From the NCBI RefSeq assembly GCF_007859765.1, contig NZ_SIHJ01000002.1, positions 372,001 through 436,000 of the forward strand: a stretch of 64,000 nt of DNA, read 5' to 3'. Source of the DNA: Posidoniimonas corsicana. Its GTDB lineage: Bacteria > Planctomycetota > Planctomycetia > Pirellulales > Lacipirellulaceae. A model generated the notes under the pieces. It was not told where the DNA came from, did not search any database, and worked only from the letters and a program-made list of their open reading frames with translations. Position numbers and translations under genes: made by a program. Shown here piece by piece: positions 37,273 to 46,399 of the stretch (positions are counted from its first letter, which is position 1; each line of letters starts with the position of its first letter).

Positions 37273-38325
37273 GTGGCAGGTAGGCAATCAACAGCCCGTA
37301 TGGTCCTCGCACTGGCAGCTCTAGTCTCCAGCGCCGGGTGCCACGTCGTCTACCCAGGCACCAAACCGGGGGGTCCCCAGCCCTGTGTGCCGCCAAGCGT
37401 GCCGCGGGAGCTGTCAAAGGTAGTTCTGCCGGACTACATCATCGAGCCGCCTGATGTGCTCGAGATTGAGGCGATCCGCCTGGTTCCCAGGTCCCCATAC
37501 CAGCTAGAGCCGCTGGACGTCGTTGCGATCGCCGCCCAGGGATTGCTGCCCGAGCAACAGATTACGGGCGAGTACACTATCCAACCCAATGGCACCATCC
37601 ATTTGGGCTTTGAATTAGGGGCCGTGCAGGCAGCTGGGATGAGCGCCGAACAGCTGCAGGCTAACCTCGACAGGCTCTTAAATGAAGCCTACAGAGCGCC
37701 AAAGGTCTCTGTGACGCTCAGCCAGCTCGGCGCCCAGCAGCAGATCGCTGGTGAGCACCTTGTGGCGCCAGATGGTCGGGTCAATTTGGGGACATACGGC
37801 CGGGTTCAGCTGGTCGGGCTAACCATCGACGAGGCTAGAGCGAAGCTCGAGGCTCACCTATCGACCTACCTGGAAGACCCGAAGATTAGCCTCGATGTGC
37901 TTGGCTACAACAGCAAGGTCTTCTATGTCGTGACGCAGGGGGCGGGGCTGGGCGACGGCGTCGTCATCCTCCCCACACGTGGCAACGAGACGGTCATTGA
38001 CGCGATCGGTCAGATCCAGGGGCTCCAATCGACCTCCAGTACACGCATGTGGGTCGCCCGCCCCGGTGGAAACTCCTGCGGCGGCGACCAAGTGCTGCCG
38101 GTCGATTGGCTCGCGATCACGCAGCGCGGTGACGTGACTACCAATTACCAGCTCTTGCCAGGAGACAGGCTATATGTCTCGGAGGACAAGCTGATGGCGT
38201 TCGATACGAAGATGGCAAAGATCTTCGCACCGCTAGAGCGTGTGTTTGGCGTCACCCTACTGGGTACCTCAACCGTGCGGCAACTCGAAGGTCGAAACAA
38301 TGGAGGATTTGGCGGCGGCTTCTAG
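37273..38325 (+). CDS. Wza-type polysaccharide export lipoprotein, 350 aa
   Basis: Outer-membrane polysaccharide export protein. Signal with lipobox SSAGC (Cys23). Poly_export domain: DYIIEPPDVLEIEAIR, then GEYTIQPNGTIHLGF and a second repeat GEHLVAPDGRVNLGTYG, followed by SLBB-like strands (LDVLGYNSKVFYVVTQG, YQLLPGDRLYVSED). The Gly-rich end GGFGGGF is usual in planctomycete versions. GTG start at 37273. Followed 39 bp later by another lipoprotein. Confidence 0.93.
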   Translation: MAGRQSTARMVLALAALVSSAGCHVVYPGTKPGGPQPCVPPSVPRELSKVVLPDYIIEPPDVLEIEAIRLVPRSPYQLEPLDVVAIAAQGLLPEQQITGEYTIQPNGTIHLGFELGAVQAAGMSAEQLQANLDRLLNEAYRAPKVSVTLSQLGAQQQIAGEHLVAPDGRVNLGTYGRVQLVGLTIDEARAKLEAHLSTYLEDPKISLDVLGYNSKVFYVVTQGAGLGDGVVILPTRGNETVIDAIGQIQGLQSTSSTRMWVARPGGNSCGGDQVLPVDWLAITQRGDVTTNYQLLPGDRLYVSEDKLMAFDTKMAKIFAPLERVFGVTLLGTSTVRQLEGRNNGGFGGGF

Positions 38326-38364
38326 CAATGGATCGGGTACAAAGCCCGGCTAGCAGTCACTGCC

Positions 38365-38928
38365 TTGAATACCGTGCGCGCACATCACCTTCTTATATTG
38401 TCGTTGCTATTGTTGGCCTGTGGCTGTCGGCATGGCTTGATCACCAAGCGCGTGCAAGAGTCCAAGTGCCCCACTGACATTCGCCAGAAGCACTGCTGGT
38501 GCTGGGGCGAGGACGCCGTATTCGACACGCCGTGCGGAACGGATCAGGCCTACCACGGTCACAAGCCGACCTGCTGGCGGCCGTGGCCGGCCCCAGCCGC
38601 CGTTTGGCGCGACGAGCGTTGCGGGGGACCTCCGGCTGACTTTAGCGTCGCGACTCACGTCGCCCCTCCAGTCTATCCGAACACCGCCGAGAAGATCCCC
38701 TCATCCACGGAACTGCAGACGCCTACACCCAAGCGGCAAGAGTATATCGCCCCCGAAGCGCCGACCCCGGCGCCGGAAGTGATACCGGGAGCGCCGCCGA
38801 ACGGCGAGGTCCCGCCTGAAGTCAACGACCTCCGGTCGCCAGACCTGACTGAGTTCCGGCATTCGCTGTTGTTCAGCCCGCCGGAAAAAAAAAACCTTGG
38901 TCCAGCCCTTGCTAGCGGCGGTGCATGA
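38365..38928 (+). CDS. Planctomycete-type Cys/Pro-rich lipoprotein, 187 aa
   Basis: TTG start at 38365; the signal HHLLILSLLLLACGC contains the lipobox LACGC. The body has a conserved-looking YHGHKPTCWRPWP motif that I know from short planctomycete surface lipoproteins, then a long Pro/Thr/Glu-rich linker. It lies directly behind the polysaccharide export gene and may assist export or envelope attachment. Start is uncertain but the lipobox fixes the frame. Confidence 0.72.
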   Translation: MNTVRAHHLLILSLLLLACGCRHGLITKRVQESKCPTDIRQKHCWCWGEDAVFDTPCGTDQAYHGHKPTCWRPWPAPAAVWRDERCGGPPADFSVATHVAPPVYPNTAEKIPSSTELQTPTPKRQEYIAPEAPTPAPEVIPGAPPNGEVPPEVNDLRSPDLTEFRHSLLFSPPEKKNLGPALASGGA

Positions 38929-39113
38929 AGACCGCGTGACTACATCCCCTGAGGTGAGCCCGCGAGGCATTTCAGCAATCTCTAGTGTGCGAGCTCTGCA
39001 ATTTCGTCGCAAACATTCGTAGAGGTTGCGTGGCGACAACGAACAAGTCACCAGCGGCTGCGTTGCGAGTCGCACAGGGCGAGCTGCGGGCGTACTCGCC
39101 CCGGTGAAGGCCG

Positions 39114-39845
39114 AAGAAGTTCACGCAGCACCACCTGTTCACCTAGCTGGTGATTAGAGAGCTCCTCAGAACCGACTATCGCGGCATGGCGACGAACCTA
39201 CGTGACAGCCGCGATCGGCGTGACGCGATTGAGCTAAAGGAGCCTCCACAATTCACCAAGCGGAACGCGGACGACCAGCTGCTTCTCGGCTTCTCTGGCG
39301 CGGCCGCTGGACTCATCGATCCTCGGCCACCTGACGAAATGGCTTCGCTGTCCGCGTCGACTCGACAAGCCTTGAGTGCACGGACGCCCCTGGAAAGTGA
39401 TGGTCTACCGCCGCACTCCTAAGCTGAGCGTCATCTGCAATTTCGACTCCCACTCATCCTAGCTTTCGCGCCCGAGCGAGGCCCCCGGCCCTACGTGGCC
39501 TAGTTTCAGCCGCTGCTCAACAACGCGCGACAGCGGGGAGGCATGACGCCCTCCGAGCCGACGCCGGCTACCCTCCGTGGCCAACAACTGCTACGCCCGT
39601 GAGGTGTGCCGTGTTAGCTCTATGATGCCTGCCATGCACGGTCGGCCGACGAACAAGGTGGCGAAGCGCCGCTACCGACGAATGGACCAGGCCGCCCCCT
39701 TATGTTGATGATCAAACGCCGCAAGAGCCCTTCACATCCCCGACCGGAGCATCCGACGACAACGCCACGAGCTAGGCTTGATGGCGATTGCTAGACACAC
39801 CATGATCCGCCAACAGAACGCAGGTTCTCTACAGAGCCAGTCCGC
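39114..39845 (+). pseudogene. Decayed DDE transposase (IS4/IS5-like)
   Basis: Pieces of one transposase are readable in shifting frames. KKFTQHHLFT, stop (TAG 39144), LVIRELLRTDYRGMATNLRDSRD matches the N-terminus of DDE_Tnp_1-type transposases. Then KLSVICNFDS; after a frameshift LILAFAPERGPRPYVA, stop, FQPLLNNARQ; ADAGY (DDE Asp); after another shift YAREVCRVSSMMPAMHGRPTN and KRRYRRMD; and finally HIPDRSIRRQRHELGLMAIA. At least two stops and several frameshifts make it inactive. Ends and inverted repeats not identifiable. Confidence 0.85.
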
Positions 39846-40506
39846 CATTCTTTCGGTGGCCGCCGAGTCTGGATGTTGTCAGCGGTAAGGCGACAATTCG
39901 CCAACAATCGATGTACATGAACGTCGGAGGAAACAGGATGCGGTGGGTACCTCGCATCCTCCGGTTAACCTCCCAGTTCGGTAGGAAGACTTGGACCTAG
40001 CAAACTGATACGACCCGGATGTATCCGCTCGATTGCCCCAACGTAGTGTCACGCGGGGAGACTTGATCTGGCTCCTTTAATGAGCGACTGGGGCTACATG
40101 CAAGAGGTAAGTCGCCTTGCCACGCAGCTGGCAGGCGATCGTCAAGTAGCATTTCTCGCTACAAGTACCGTCTCGCGCATGATATAGCTCCGCGAGTTGA
40201 CACCCAGAAAGCCGGCGCTCCGCAGGATCTTGCGATGACTGACCGCAGCTACGGCGAAGCGGATGCTCGCGCGCAAGTTGACGCCACCCTCCGGGGCCTA
40301 CCCGAACCATGGTCGGAAGAGTCGTCTCCGTCACTGAGTATGGCTATCTACGGCACTGAGTGTAGTATTGAATAGGTCAGCGTATAGCGACACTCAGCCG
40401 CAAGCGGCATGACGTGCGAACCTTACCACGCTAACCGCGTCAACTAACGTACTCATGCAATCGTCGCGGCGACACTCTAAGTCCATTCCATAACAGGTGC
40501 TCCACC
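39846..40506. other. Gene-free region before the epimerase gene
   Basis: About 660 bp with no supportable gene; a minus-strand frame at 40077-40334 has no recognisable features. It contains an inverted repeat AGGATGCG (39935-39942) and CGCATCCT (39953-39960), extended by flanking GGAGG/CCTCC. The promoter of the epimerase gene probably lies near its right end. Confidence 0.45.
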
Positions 40507-41493
40507 GTGGAAGATGAATCTGCCTCGTCCGCCCTGGTCACCGGGTGCGCCGGCCTCATTGCCAGTCGGACGGCCGACCTACTGCTCGACGCTGGTGTAC
40601 CGGTAGTTGGTGTAGACAACCTCAACGACTACTACGACGTCGCACTTAAGCTACACCGGCTAGACCGACTACGGTCGCGGAAAGGCTTCACGTTTGTAGG
40701 AATCGACATCGAGGACAAGCCGGCGGTCGATAAGCTGTTTTCCGAGCACGCGTTTAGTGTGGCCTACAATCTCGCCGCGCGGGCGGGAGTGCGGTACAGC
40801 ATTGAGAACCCTCACGTTTACTTCTCCACGAACGTGGTCGGCTCGCTCAACCTGCTGGAGGCAATTCGCAGGCACGGGACTAAGAAGTATGTGCTGGCGT
40901 CGACCTCGTCGCTCTATGCAGGCCAGCCAATGCCCTTTATCGAGACCTTACCGGTCAACACGCCGCTCTCGCCGTACGCCGCTTCTAAGAAGGCTTCCGA
41001 GGTCCTCGCCTATACGTACCACCAGTTGTTCGGCATCGACGTGTCGATAGTCCGCTACTTCACTGTGTATGGGCCTGCCGGCCGTCCCGATATGAGTGTG
41101 TTCCGCTTCATCAGATGGATCGACCAGGGCGACCCCATCCAAGTCTATGGCGACGGCTCCCAGGCCCGAGATTTCACCTACGTGGATGACATCGCCCGAG
41201 GCACCATCGACGCGTCACGGCCACTGGGGTACGAGATCATCAACCTGGGCGGCGGTAACAACCCGGTCACGCTCCTTGAGTTGATTGGCAAGATCGAGCG
41301 TCAACTGGACAAAGAGGCCGTCATCCAGCACCATCCATTCCACCGCGCCGACATGAAGGTCACGTGGGCCAACATCGACAAAGCGGCGCGACTACTCGAA
41401 TGGCGCCCCGAGGTCTCGCTGGACGATGGTATTGCAAGAACGGTCCGATGGTACCGCGACAATCTCCCATTTGCGGCAAAGATCAAGGTCTGA
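40507..41493 (+). CDS. NAD-dependent epimerase, UDP-glucuronate 4-epimerase type, 328 aa
   Basis: Extended SDR enzyme expected to convert UDP-glucuronate to UDP-galacturonate for the polysaccharide. Catalytic Ser in ASTSSLY and Y157-x-x-x-K161 are present, with RYFTVYGPAGRPDMS and GSQARDFTYVDDIA characteristic of the glucuronate branch. The glycine-rich loop reads TGCAGLIAS (12-20) instead of the usual TGxAGFIGS, losing the third glycine. GTG start at 40507. Single gene; nearest plus-strand gene is far upstream. Confidence 0.88.
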   Translation: MEDESASSALVTGCAGLIASRTADLLLDAGVPVVGVDNLNDYYDVALKLHRLDRLRSRKGFTFVGIDIEDKPAVDKLFSEHAFSVAYNLAARAGVRYSIENPHVYFSTNVVGSLNLLEAIRRHGTKKYVLASTSSLYAGQPMPFIETLPVNTPLSPYAASKKASEVLAYTYHQLFGIDVSIVRYFTVYGPAGRPDMSVFRFIRWIDQGDPIQVYGDGSQARDFTYVDDIARGTIDASRPLGYEIINLGGGNNPVTLLELIGKIERQLDKEAVIQHHPFHRADMKVTWANIDKAARLLEWRPEVSLDDGIARTVRWYRDNLPFAAKIKV

Positions 41494-41798
41494 CTCGAAC
41501 TCGGTGATCTCATTCGGCAATTTCTGCAGGATGCATGGTATCGCGAGACTATTGACATCGCTTCCGCTACGCCCGCTAAGCGACCCAGCCAGCTCCCTTC
41601 GTTTCGGCTGCGTCCCACGAAGGAGCTGGCTGAGATGCTACACTAACAATGAATTCACTACTGGGCGCAGGTCACCATCTCGCAATGCTGGCAGAATGGC
41701 GATTTCAGATTCGCTCTAGCCATCGGACCTAAATGAGCCAGGATGTGCGGGCTCTAGGCGGAACGATGCTTCAGGCACCTAACGTGGGCCAAGCTCAG
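41494..41798. other. Convergent intergenic region with hairpin
   Basis: 305 bp between the epimerase (plus) and the FemAB-like gene (minus). Apart from the hairpin at 41586-41632 nothing is supportable. Confidence 0.4.
41586..41632. terminator. Long hairpin between convergent genes, possible terminator
   Basis: CAGCCAGCTCC-C-TTCGT (41586-41602) pairs with ACGAAGGAGCTGGCTG (41617-41632), a 16-bp stem with one bulged C and a 14-nt loop. No T-run follows on either strand, so it is an atypical terminator or a transcript-end stabiliser for the convergent genes. Confidence 0.55.
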
Positions 41799-42836
41799 TC
41801 AGGGTGCGTGCCGGACGATGAGAGGCCCGATCCGTCGTGACGCCCACAGCGGAAGTCTAGTCCAGACGCGCTGGGCCAAACCAAACTTCTCGCCAGCCGC
41901 GCCGGGGTCTTGGTCTTCCGCTTGTTTCAACGAGTGGCCCCACCAGGCGAGCGACGCCTCCTCCGCCCCCCACTGCTTCTTGAAGCGGTGTTGACCGCTC
42001 CCAACGCTGCTGCGTCCGAAATGGAACCACTCGTGACCGGCATCGCAGGAGTCCTTCAGCACGGCCCAATACATTCCGTGGTTTACGCACAGCGGGTTGA
42101 ACTCGCGGAGGCTCGAGGCCCACGGGATGTCGAGAGACCGGCCGTTGTGCAGCACGATCCCGGCTCCCACCGCCCTGCTCTGGAGCCTGATGCAGTAGAC
42201 CTCCGCGCAACTTCCCAGCCCGGCGACGAGCGTCTGGAAGAACCTGAGGCAGTGGGAAGGGCTCCCCAGGTCCCGCATGTTCTGAGAGTAGACCGAGTAA
42301 AAGTCTTCCAGCAGCTCGGCGCCGCCCCGTTCGGTGACCAGCCCCGACCGCTCCGCCTTTCGGACCTGGTTTCGCACCTTCGGCGAGAGTCGGCCCCACA
42401 ACGCATCCGCGTTCGACTCCAGGCGCAGCCGCATCAGCACCTTCGCGCCCCCCTGGCGAGCCCACCCAGGGGGGAGGTCACCGCCGCCCAGCGTCAGCGG
42501 CTGCTTGACGATCACCGAGTAGCCGGTCCCTAACTCGCCGGCCAGTCCCACCGCCCGATCCAACAGAGACGCCACAGCATCGGGGGCACCAACGGCGCCC
42601 GCCTCGTCAACCCAAGGAAGAGAGATCAGACGCCGGCCAAACAGTGGCGAAGACTGCTGCACGAGCGGCAGGAACCCGCGGGCTGCACCATCGAGCTCTG
42701 ACCGCAGGGCGTGAAACTTGAGCCCGTACACACCGCACGCGTCCTCCCACGCCGGGTGGTGGTAGATGCTCGTCGCAAACGCCAGCGCGGGGTCGGTTGG
42801 CTGATCGCCTCGGTCATTCATCTCTTGCACCGTCAT
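41799..42836 (-). CDS. FemAB-like GNAT protein, PEP-CTERM/EPS-associated, 345 aa
   Basis: Resembles the FemAB-related proteins that occur with PEP-CTERM polysaccharide loci. Indicators are IYHHPAWEDACGVYGLKFH at the start, ARGFLPLVQQSSPLFGRRLISLP (split across strands), SPKVRNQVRKAERSGLV, and at the end WFHFGRSSVGSGQHRFKKQWGAE. Fold is a double GNAT; aminoacyl or acyl transfer onto a sugar or peptide is expected but unproven. ATG 42836 lies 11 bp after the stop of the upstream glycosyltransferase. Last gene of the operon-like run 50447 to 41799. Confidence 0.82.
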   Translation of the reverse strand: MTVQEMNDRGDQPTDPALAFATSIYHHPAWEDACGVYGLKFHALRSELDGAARGFLPLVQQSSPLFGRRLISLPWVDEAGAVGAPDAVASLLDRAVGLAGELGTGYSVIVKQPLTLGGGDLPPGWARQGGAKVLMRLRLESNADALWGRLSPKVRNQVRKAERSGLVTERGGAELLEDFYSVYSQNMRDLGSPSHCLRFFQTLVAGLGSCAEVYCIRLQSRAVGAGIVLHNGRSLDIPWASSLREFNPLCVNHGMYWAVLKDSCDAGHEWFHFGRSSVGSGQHRFKKQWGAEEASLAWWGHSLKQAEDQDPGAAGEKFGLAQRVWTRLPLWASRRIGPLIVRHAP

Positions 42837-42846
42837 CAGAGTCGCT

Positions 42847-44028
42847 CTATACCCCCAACGATGCATAGACGTCGCGAATCTTTTCCATCCGCGACGAAAA
42901 GTTGTACTGGTCCTCAATGACTCGGCGCCCGTTGGCGGCAATATCCGCCCGCATCCTGGGGTCCGTGATGAGCTGGCAAATCGCCCCGGACAGCGCCTCC
43001 TCGTCCCCGATAGGAACGATCAGACCGCTGCGGCCGTCCTGGATCAGCCTCGGCACGCCAGCAACGCGCGTCGCGACGACGGGCGTCTCGACCGCCATCG
43101 CTTCGAGCGCCACGTTCGGCAGGCCCTCACGCAGGCTGCTGAGCGCGAAGAGGTCCATCGCCTCGAACCACTCCCTGGTATTGGACTGGAATCCCATTAG
43201 CCTAGCGTGCGCACCGAGTCCGGCCGTGTCAATCAGCGACTGCAGAGCCGTCCGTTGGTCGCCGTCGCCAAGGATCGCGAGCATTGGCTTCATACCCAGC
43301 ACGTGCAGTCGGGCAACCGACCTAACAAGCACGTCGAATCCTTTCTCCGGAGAAAGCCTCCCCACCCCCCCGATCAGGAACCCATCGGCCGGTAGCCCGA
43401 GTGCCTGCCTGGCCTCGCCAGGGCTGCGGCGGCGCCGGAACTGTTTGCAATCGATCGCGTTCTCGATCAACAGTCGCCTGTCCTCCCGGACGCCGATCTC
43501 GCTGCACTCTTCCAGCAGATCGGGCGACACACAGATGACTCGCTCATAGTGTTTGAGCGCCCAGCGGTCCAGCTTGTAGTAGAGCGGCGTGCGGCTAGTG
43601 TGGTGGACCCATCCGTGCACGGTGGTCACTAGACGCATGGGCCGCCACCGCCGCAGCAGGAGGCCCATCAGGTTGGTCTTGTAGTCGTGGCCGTGCCAGA
43701 CGCGCACATCTAACCGTCGGCACACCTCCAGTGCGCGGGACAGCACGCGCCAGTCGGCGGCGCCCCGGTCGTCGATCTCTTCCAGCGGCGCGCCCAATTC
43801 TTCGGCCCTGGCTCGGATCGCCTCAAAACCCGGGTCGTTTGGCGGTCGAAGATACATGCACGCGGAGTCGTATCCCAGGGAACGCAAGAACCGAGGCGAG
43901 TTGAGGATGGTCTTGTCCGGGCCGCCGCCCGACCCGGTGACGACCCGCGGGTGGAGAACCATCGGCATCTTGGCCGCGGACCCCGTGGCGACGCTTCGGC
44001 CCGACGTTGATTCTGGTTCGGTCAGCAC
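42847..44028 (-). CDS. GT4-family glycosyltransferase, 393 aa
   Basis: GT-B fold retaining glycosyltransferase. N-terminal Gly-rich RVVTGSGGGPDKT, middle VVTTVHGW, and the C-terminal donor-binding part with GGVGRLSPEKGFDVL, then SLREGLPNVALEAMAVETPVVAT (the E-x7-E region of GT4). Length typical. Its start overlaps the stop of the upstream glycosyltransferase by 7 bp, so the two are translationally coupled. It adds one sugar to the repeat unit; specificity unknown. Confidence 0.92.
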   Translation of the reverse strand: MLTEPESTSGRSVATGSAAKMPMVLHPRVVTGSGGGPDKTILNSPRFLRSLGYDSACMYLRPPNDPGFEAIRARAEELGAPLEEIDDRGAADWRVLSRALEVCRRLDVRVWHGHDYKTNLMGLLLRRWRPMRLVTTVHGWVHHTSRTPLYYKLDRWALKHYERVICVSPDLLEECSEIGVREDRRLLIENAIDCKQFRRRRSPGEARQALGLPADGFLIGGVGRLSPEKGFDVLVRSVARLHVLGMKPMLAILGDGDQRTALQSLIDTAGLGAHARLMGFQSNTREWFEAMDLFALSSLREGLPNVALEAMAVETPVVATRVAGVPRLIQDGRSGLIVPIGDEEALSGAICQLITDPRMRADIAANGRRVIEDQYNFSSRMEKIRDVYASLGV

Positions 44029-45218
44029 GCGGCCCTCTCGATCTCCACGAGGAAGGACCTAGCCTTCGCCTCCCATCCCTCTTGCTCCAGGCGGACCCGC
44101 GCGGCGGCCTGTGCCGCGGAGATCCCACCGTCGATTCGATTCGCGACTGCATCGACGAAGTCGTCCCGCGTCGAAACGAGGTCGAGGCAGTCTGACCACT
44201 CAGAGGTTGCCGGCAGGTCACGCGCAACCACCGGCAGCCCAGTCGCAAGGTACTCCTTGAGCTTCAGCGGCTGCATCGACCTGGTGACCGGCAGGTCCTT
44301 GTAGGGCATGACTAGCACCGAAGCGGAACGGGCAATCCCGGGCAAGCTCTCGTACGCAACAGCGCCGGTAGTCGACACACGCGGGTGCGACCGCAAACGC
44401 TTGTCGATCGTCTCAATCGGGCCTACAAGCACGACCGACCCGCGGTCAAGACGGTCCGCCAACGCCAGGACCCACTCGGTCTCAAGCCGCCCATCGATCA
44501 ACCCCCAAAAGACGGCTTGCGGCGCCGACGGGCCGGACCTTGCCACTGGTGGTTCAATAGCACTAGCCTTCCACAGGTCGAGTTCCACGCCGTGCGTGAT
44601 CAGCGTTGACTCTCGCCCCAGTTCGCCCATCCGTTGCTGCAGCGTCTGGCTCACAGTCACCACGTGGTCGACCCGCTCAACCAGCTTCGATTCCATCTCT
44701 CTAAGCGTTGTGCCGTCCAGGCCGGGCCAAAGTGAGAGGTCGTCAACGCAGTAATATAGCCAGCTGTCGACGTCGAGCGAGTCCGTCAAGTCTGCGACGA
44801 TTGGGAGGGTGGTGACCGCCACCAGGGGGCGCGGAAGGTGTGCCGCGGCCTGGTTGACCGCACGGACGAGCATCTTCTTATTAATCCATCGGTCGGCGGG
44901 GCGGCTGAACCAAGGCCACATGAGCGGGCTTAGCACGGAGGGGCCCGACTCTGTGCACGCTGGATCACTGCCCCGCTGGTCACCGCCGACCCACTCTCGG
45001 ATCTTTCCTGCGGCTCGGCAAACCGTCGAAAGGTCCACCTTCGGTGCGCGGGTGCCGATTGTGTTTACCCACAGCACCTCGCAGTCTGCCGGCAGCCTCT
45101 TGACCAGGTGCTGGCAGCTAGAAGGGTGACGGCCCCAGTCGTCCGAGAAGACTACCAGAGACTTCACGGCATTCCCTGACTGCGTCCAAGCGGGTTGTGC
45201 TTCCGCTTGGTCAGTCAT
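44022..45218 (-). CDS. Glycosyltransferase, family-1/GT4-like, 398 aa
   Basis: GT-B protein with the N-terminal VFSDDWGRHPSSCQHL motif and WVNTIGTR, WLYYCVDDLS, and a donor half with VFWGLIDGRL, VLVGPIE and LPVTRSMQPLKLKEYLATGLPVVA. This pattern is common in exosortase-associated glycosyltransferases. The start overlaps the stop of the SufS-like gene by 4 bp (ATGA type). Specificity unknown. Confidence 0.87.
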   Translation of the reverse strand: MTDQAEAQPAWTQSGNAVKSLVVFSDDWGRHPSSCQHLVKRLPADCEVLWVNTIGTRAPKVDLSTVCRAAGKIREWVGGDQRGSDPACTESGPSVLSPLMWPWFSRPADRWINKKMLVRAVNQAAAHLPRPLVAVTTLPIVADLTDSLDVDSWLYYCVDDLSLWPGLDGTTLREMESKLVERVDHVVTVSQTLQQRMGELGRESTLITHGVELDLWKASAIEPPVARSGPSAPQAVFWGLIDGRLETEWVLALADRLDRGSVVLVGPIETIDKRLRSHPRVSTTGAVAYESLPGIARSASVLVMPYKDLPVTRSMQPLKLKEYLATGLPVVARDLPATSEWSDCLDLVSTRDDFVDAVANRIDGGISAAQAAARVRLEQEGWEAKARSFLVEIERAAC

Positions 45219-46396
45219 CCGATCTGCGTCTGCGCGAGCTGTTCGATGACCGCGCAGGCCTTCTCGATATCGGAATGGTCGTTGTACGCCTGGAAGCTCA
45301 GCCGCAGCGTCGGCCGCAGCCCGAGCCGCTGGTGTAGGGGTTCAGCGCAGTGGAAACCGGACCGGACGCAGATATTGCCGCGTTGGCTCAGGACCCTCGC
45401 GGCCGCGTGGGACTCCCACCCGTCTACCGAGAGCGAGACGATGCCCAATTGTTCTTCTACATCGGCGGGGCCGTGGACGCGGACCCCTCTCACACCGCTA
45501 AATCTCTTAATCGCGGCAAGCGTCAGCGCCCTTGTGTGCTCAGTTAGATTCTCCCTACCAATCGATTCGAGGTAGTCGAGCGCCGTGGCCCAGCCGAGCA
45601 CTGACTCCACCGGAGGCGTGCCTGCTTCGAAGCGTCGAGGGGCAGGCTGCAGCCGCACGTCATCGGGGCTAACCGACTCGACCATGCCGCCCCCCCAGCT
45701 GATTGGCTTCAGTCGCGCTAGCGCCTCCGACGTGGCGACCAGCGCGCCGACGCCGCTGGGACCCAGCATTTTGTGGCCGCTGCAGGCGATGAAGTCGGCG
45801 CCGCACAAGTTTGGCTCAACCGGCAGGTGGCTCGCGCTCTGCGCCGCGTCCAGAAGCAGCAGGGCCCCGTGCCTATGGGCGACTTCCGCCAACTCGGAGA
45901 CGGGCTGGATCACACCCAAGACGTTACTTACGTGCGACACGGCAACCAGATCGGCCGGAGCGGACAACAGCTCCTTGTCGAGGTCCTCCGCGGAGACCCG
46001 CCCGCACGGGTCGCACGGCAATGTCCGGCAGGACTGCACGTTCGTCCACGGCAACAGGTTACTGTGGTGTTCGACGATCGTCGTCACGACGCTGTTGAGA
46101 TCGGGCCAACCGTTCCGCACAAGGTTGATGGCGCCCGTGGCGCCGGTCGTGATGACCACCTCGTCGTCGGCCACGCCAAACCAGCGGGCGATGGTGGCCC
46201 TCGCATCATCGAAGCGGGCGGTCAACTCGACGCCTCGGCGGTGGACCCCGCGGTAGATGGCCGACGCTCCTTCGGTGAGGCACCACGAAACCTCATCGAC
46301 GACGCAGCGCGGCTTGAGCGTGGTAGCCGCGCTGTCCAGGTAGACCAACGTCGGGTCGCAAGTGAACGCCAGGAAATCGTCGCGGACACTGAGCAC
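45215..46396 (-). CDS. Class-V aminotransferase, SufS/CsdA-like cysteine desulfurase, 393 aa
   Basis: PLP enzyme. YLDSAATTLKP at the N-terminus, VEHHSNLLPW, LDAAQSASH, and the PLP-binding SGHK with Lys209. The desulfurase active-site loop RSGFHCAEP carries Cys350, so the sulfur-accepting residue is intact. It lies in a polysaccharide operon between a CapK-like ligase gene (3 bp away) and a glycosyltransferase (4-bp overlap), not with Fe-S genes. It could supply sulfur or act as a lyase on a pathway intermediate. Selenocysteine lyase or an isopenicillin-epimerase-like activity are alternatives. Confidence 0.88.
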   Translation of the reverse strand: MLSVRDDFLAFTCDPTLVYLDSAATTLKPRCVVDEVSWCLTEGASAIYRGVHRRGVELTARFDDARATIARWFGVADDEVVITTGATGAINLVRNGWPDLNSVVTTIVEHHSNLLPWTNVQSCRTLPCDPCGRVSAEDLDKELLSAPADLVAVSHVSNVLGVIQPVSELAEVAHRHGALLLLDAAQSASHLPVEPNLCGADFIACSGHKMLGPSGVGALVATSEALARLKPISWGGGMVESVSPDDVRLQPAPRRFEAGTPPVESVLGWATALDYLESIGRENLTEHTRALTLAAIKRFSGVRGVRVHGPADVEEQLGIVSLSVDGWESHAAARVLSQRGNICVRSGFHCAEPLHQRLGLRPTLRLSFQAYNDHSDIEKACAVIEQLAQTQIG

Positions 46397-46399
46397 GTT

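Noticed and set aside
39150-39422. Plus-strand frame of 90 codons as an intact small gene
   Set aside because: It is one block of the decayed transposase; an in-frame TAG just upstream separates it from the rest of the N-terminus.
40077-40334. Minus-strand frame of 85 codons
   Set aside because: No recognisable features, no ribosome-binding site; lies in gene-free DNA.
32300-41000. Second att copy of the tRNA-Cys 3' end
   Set aside because: I looked for the T-arm core GTTCGAATCC and the acceptor GGGCGGCGCC to the right of the element and found no match; the boundary stays unknown.
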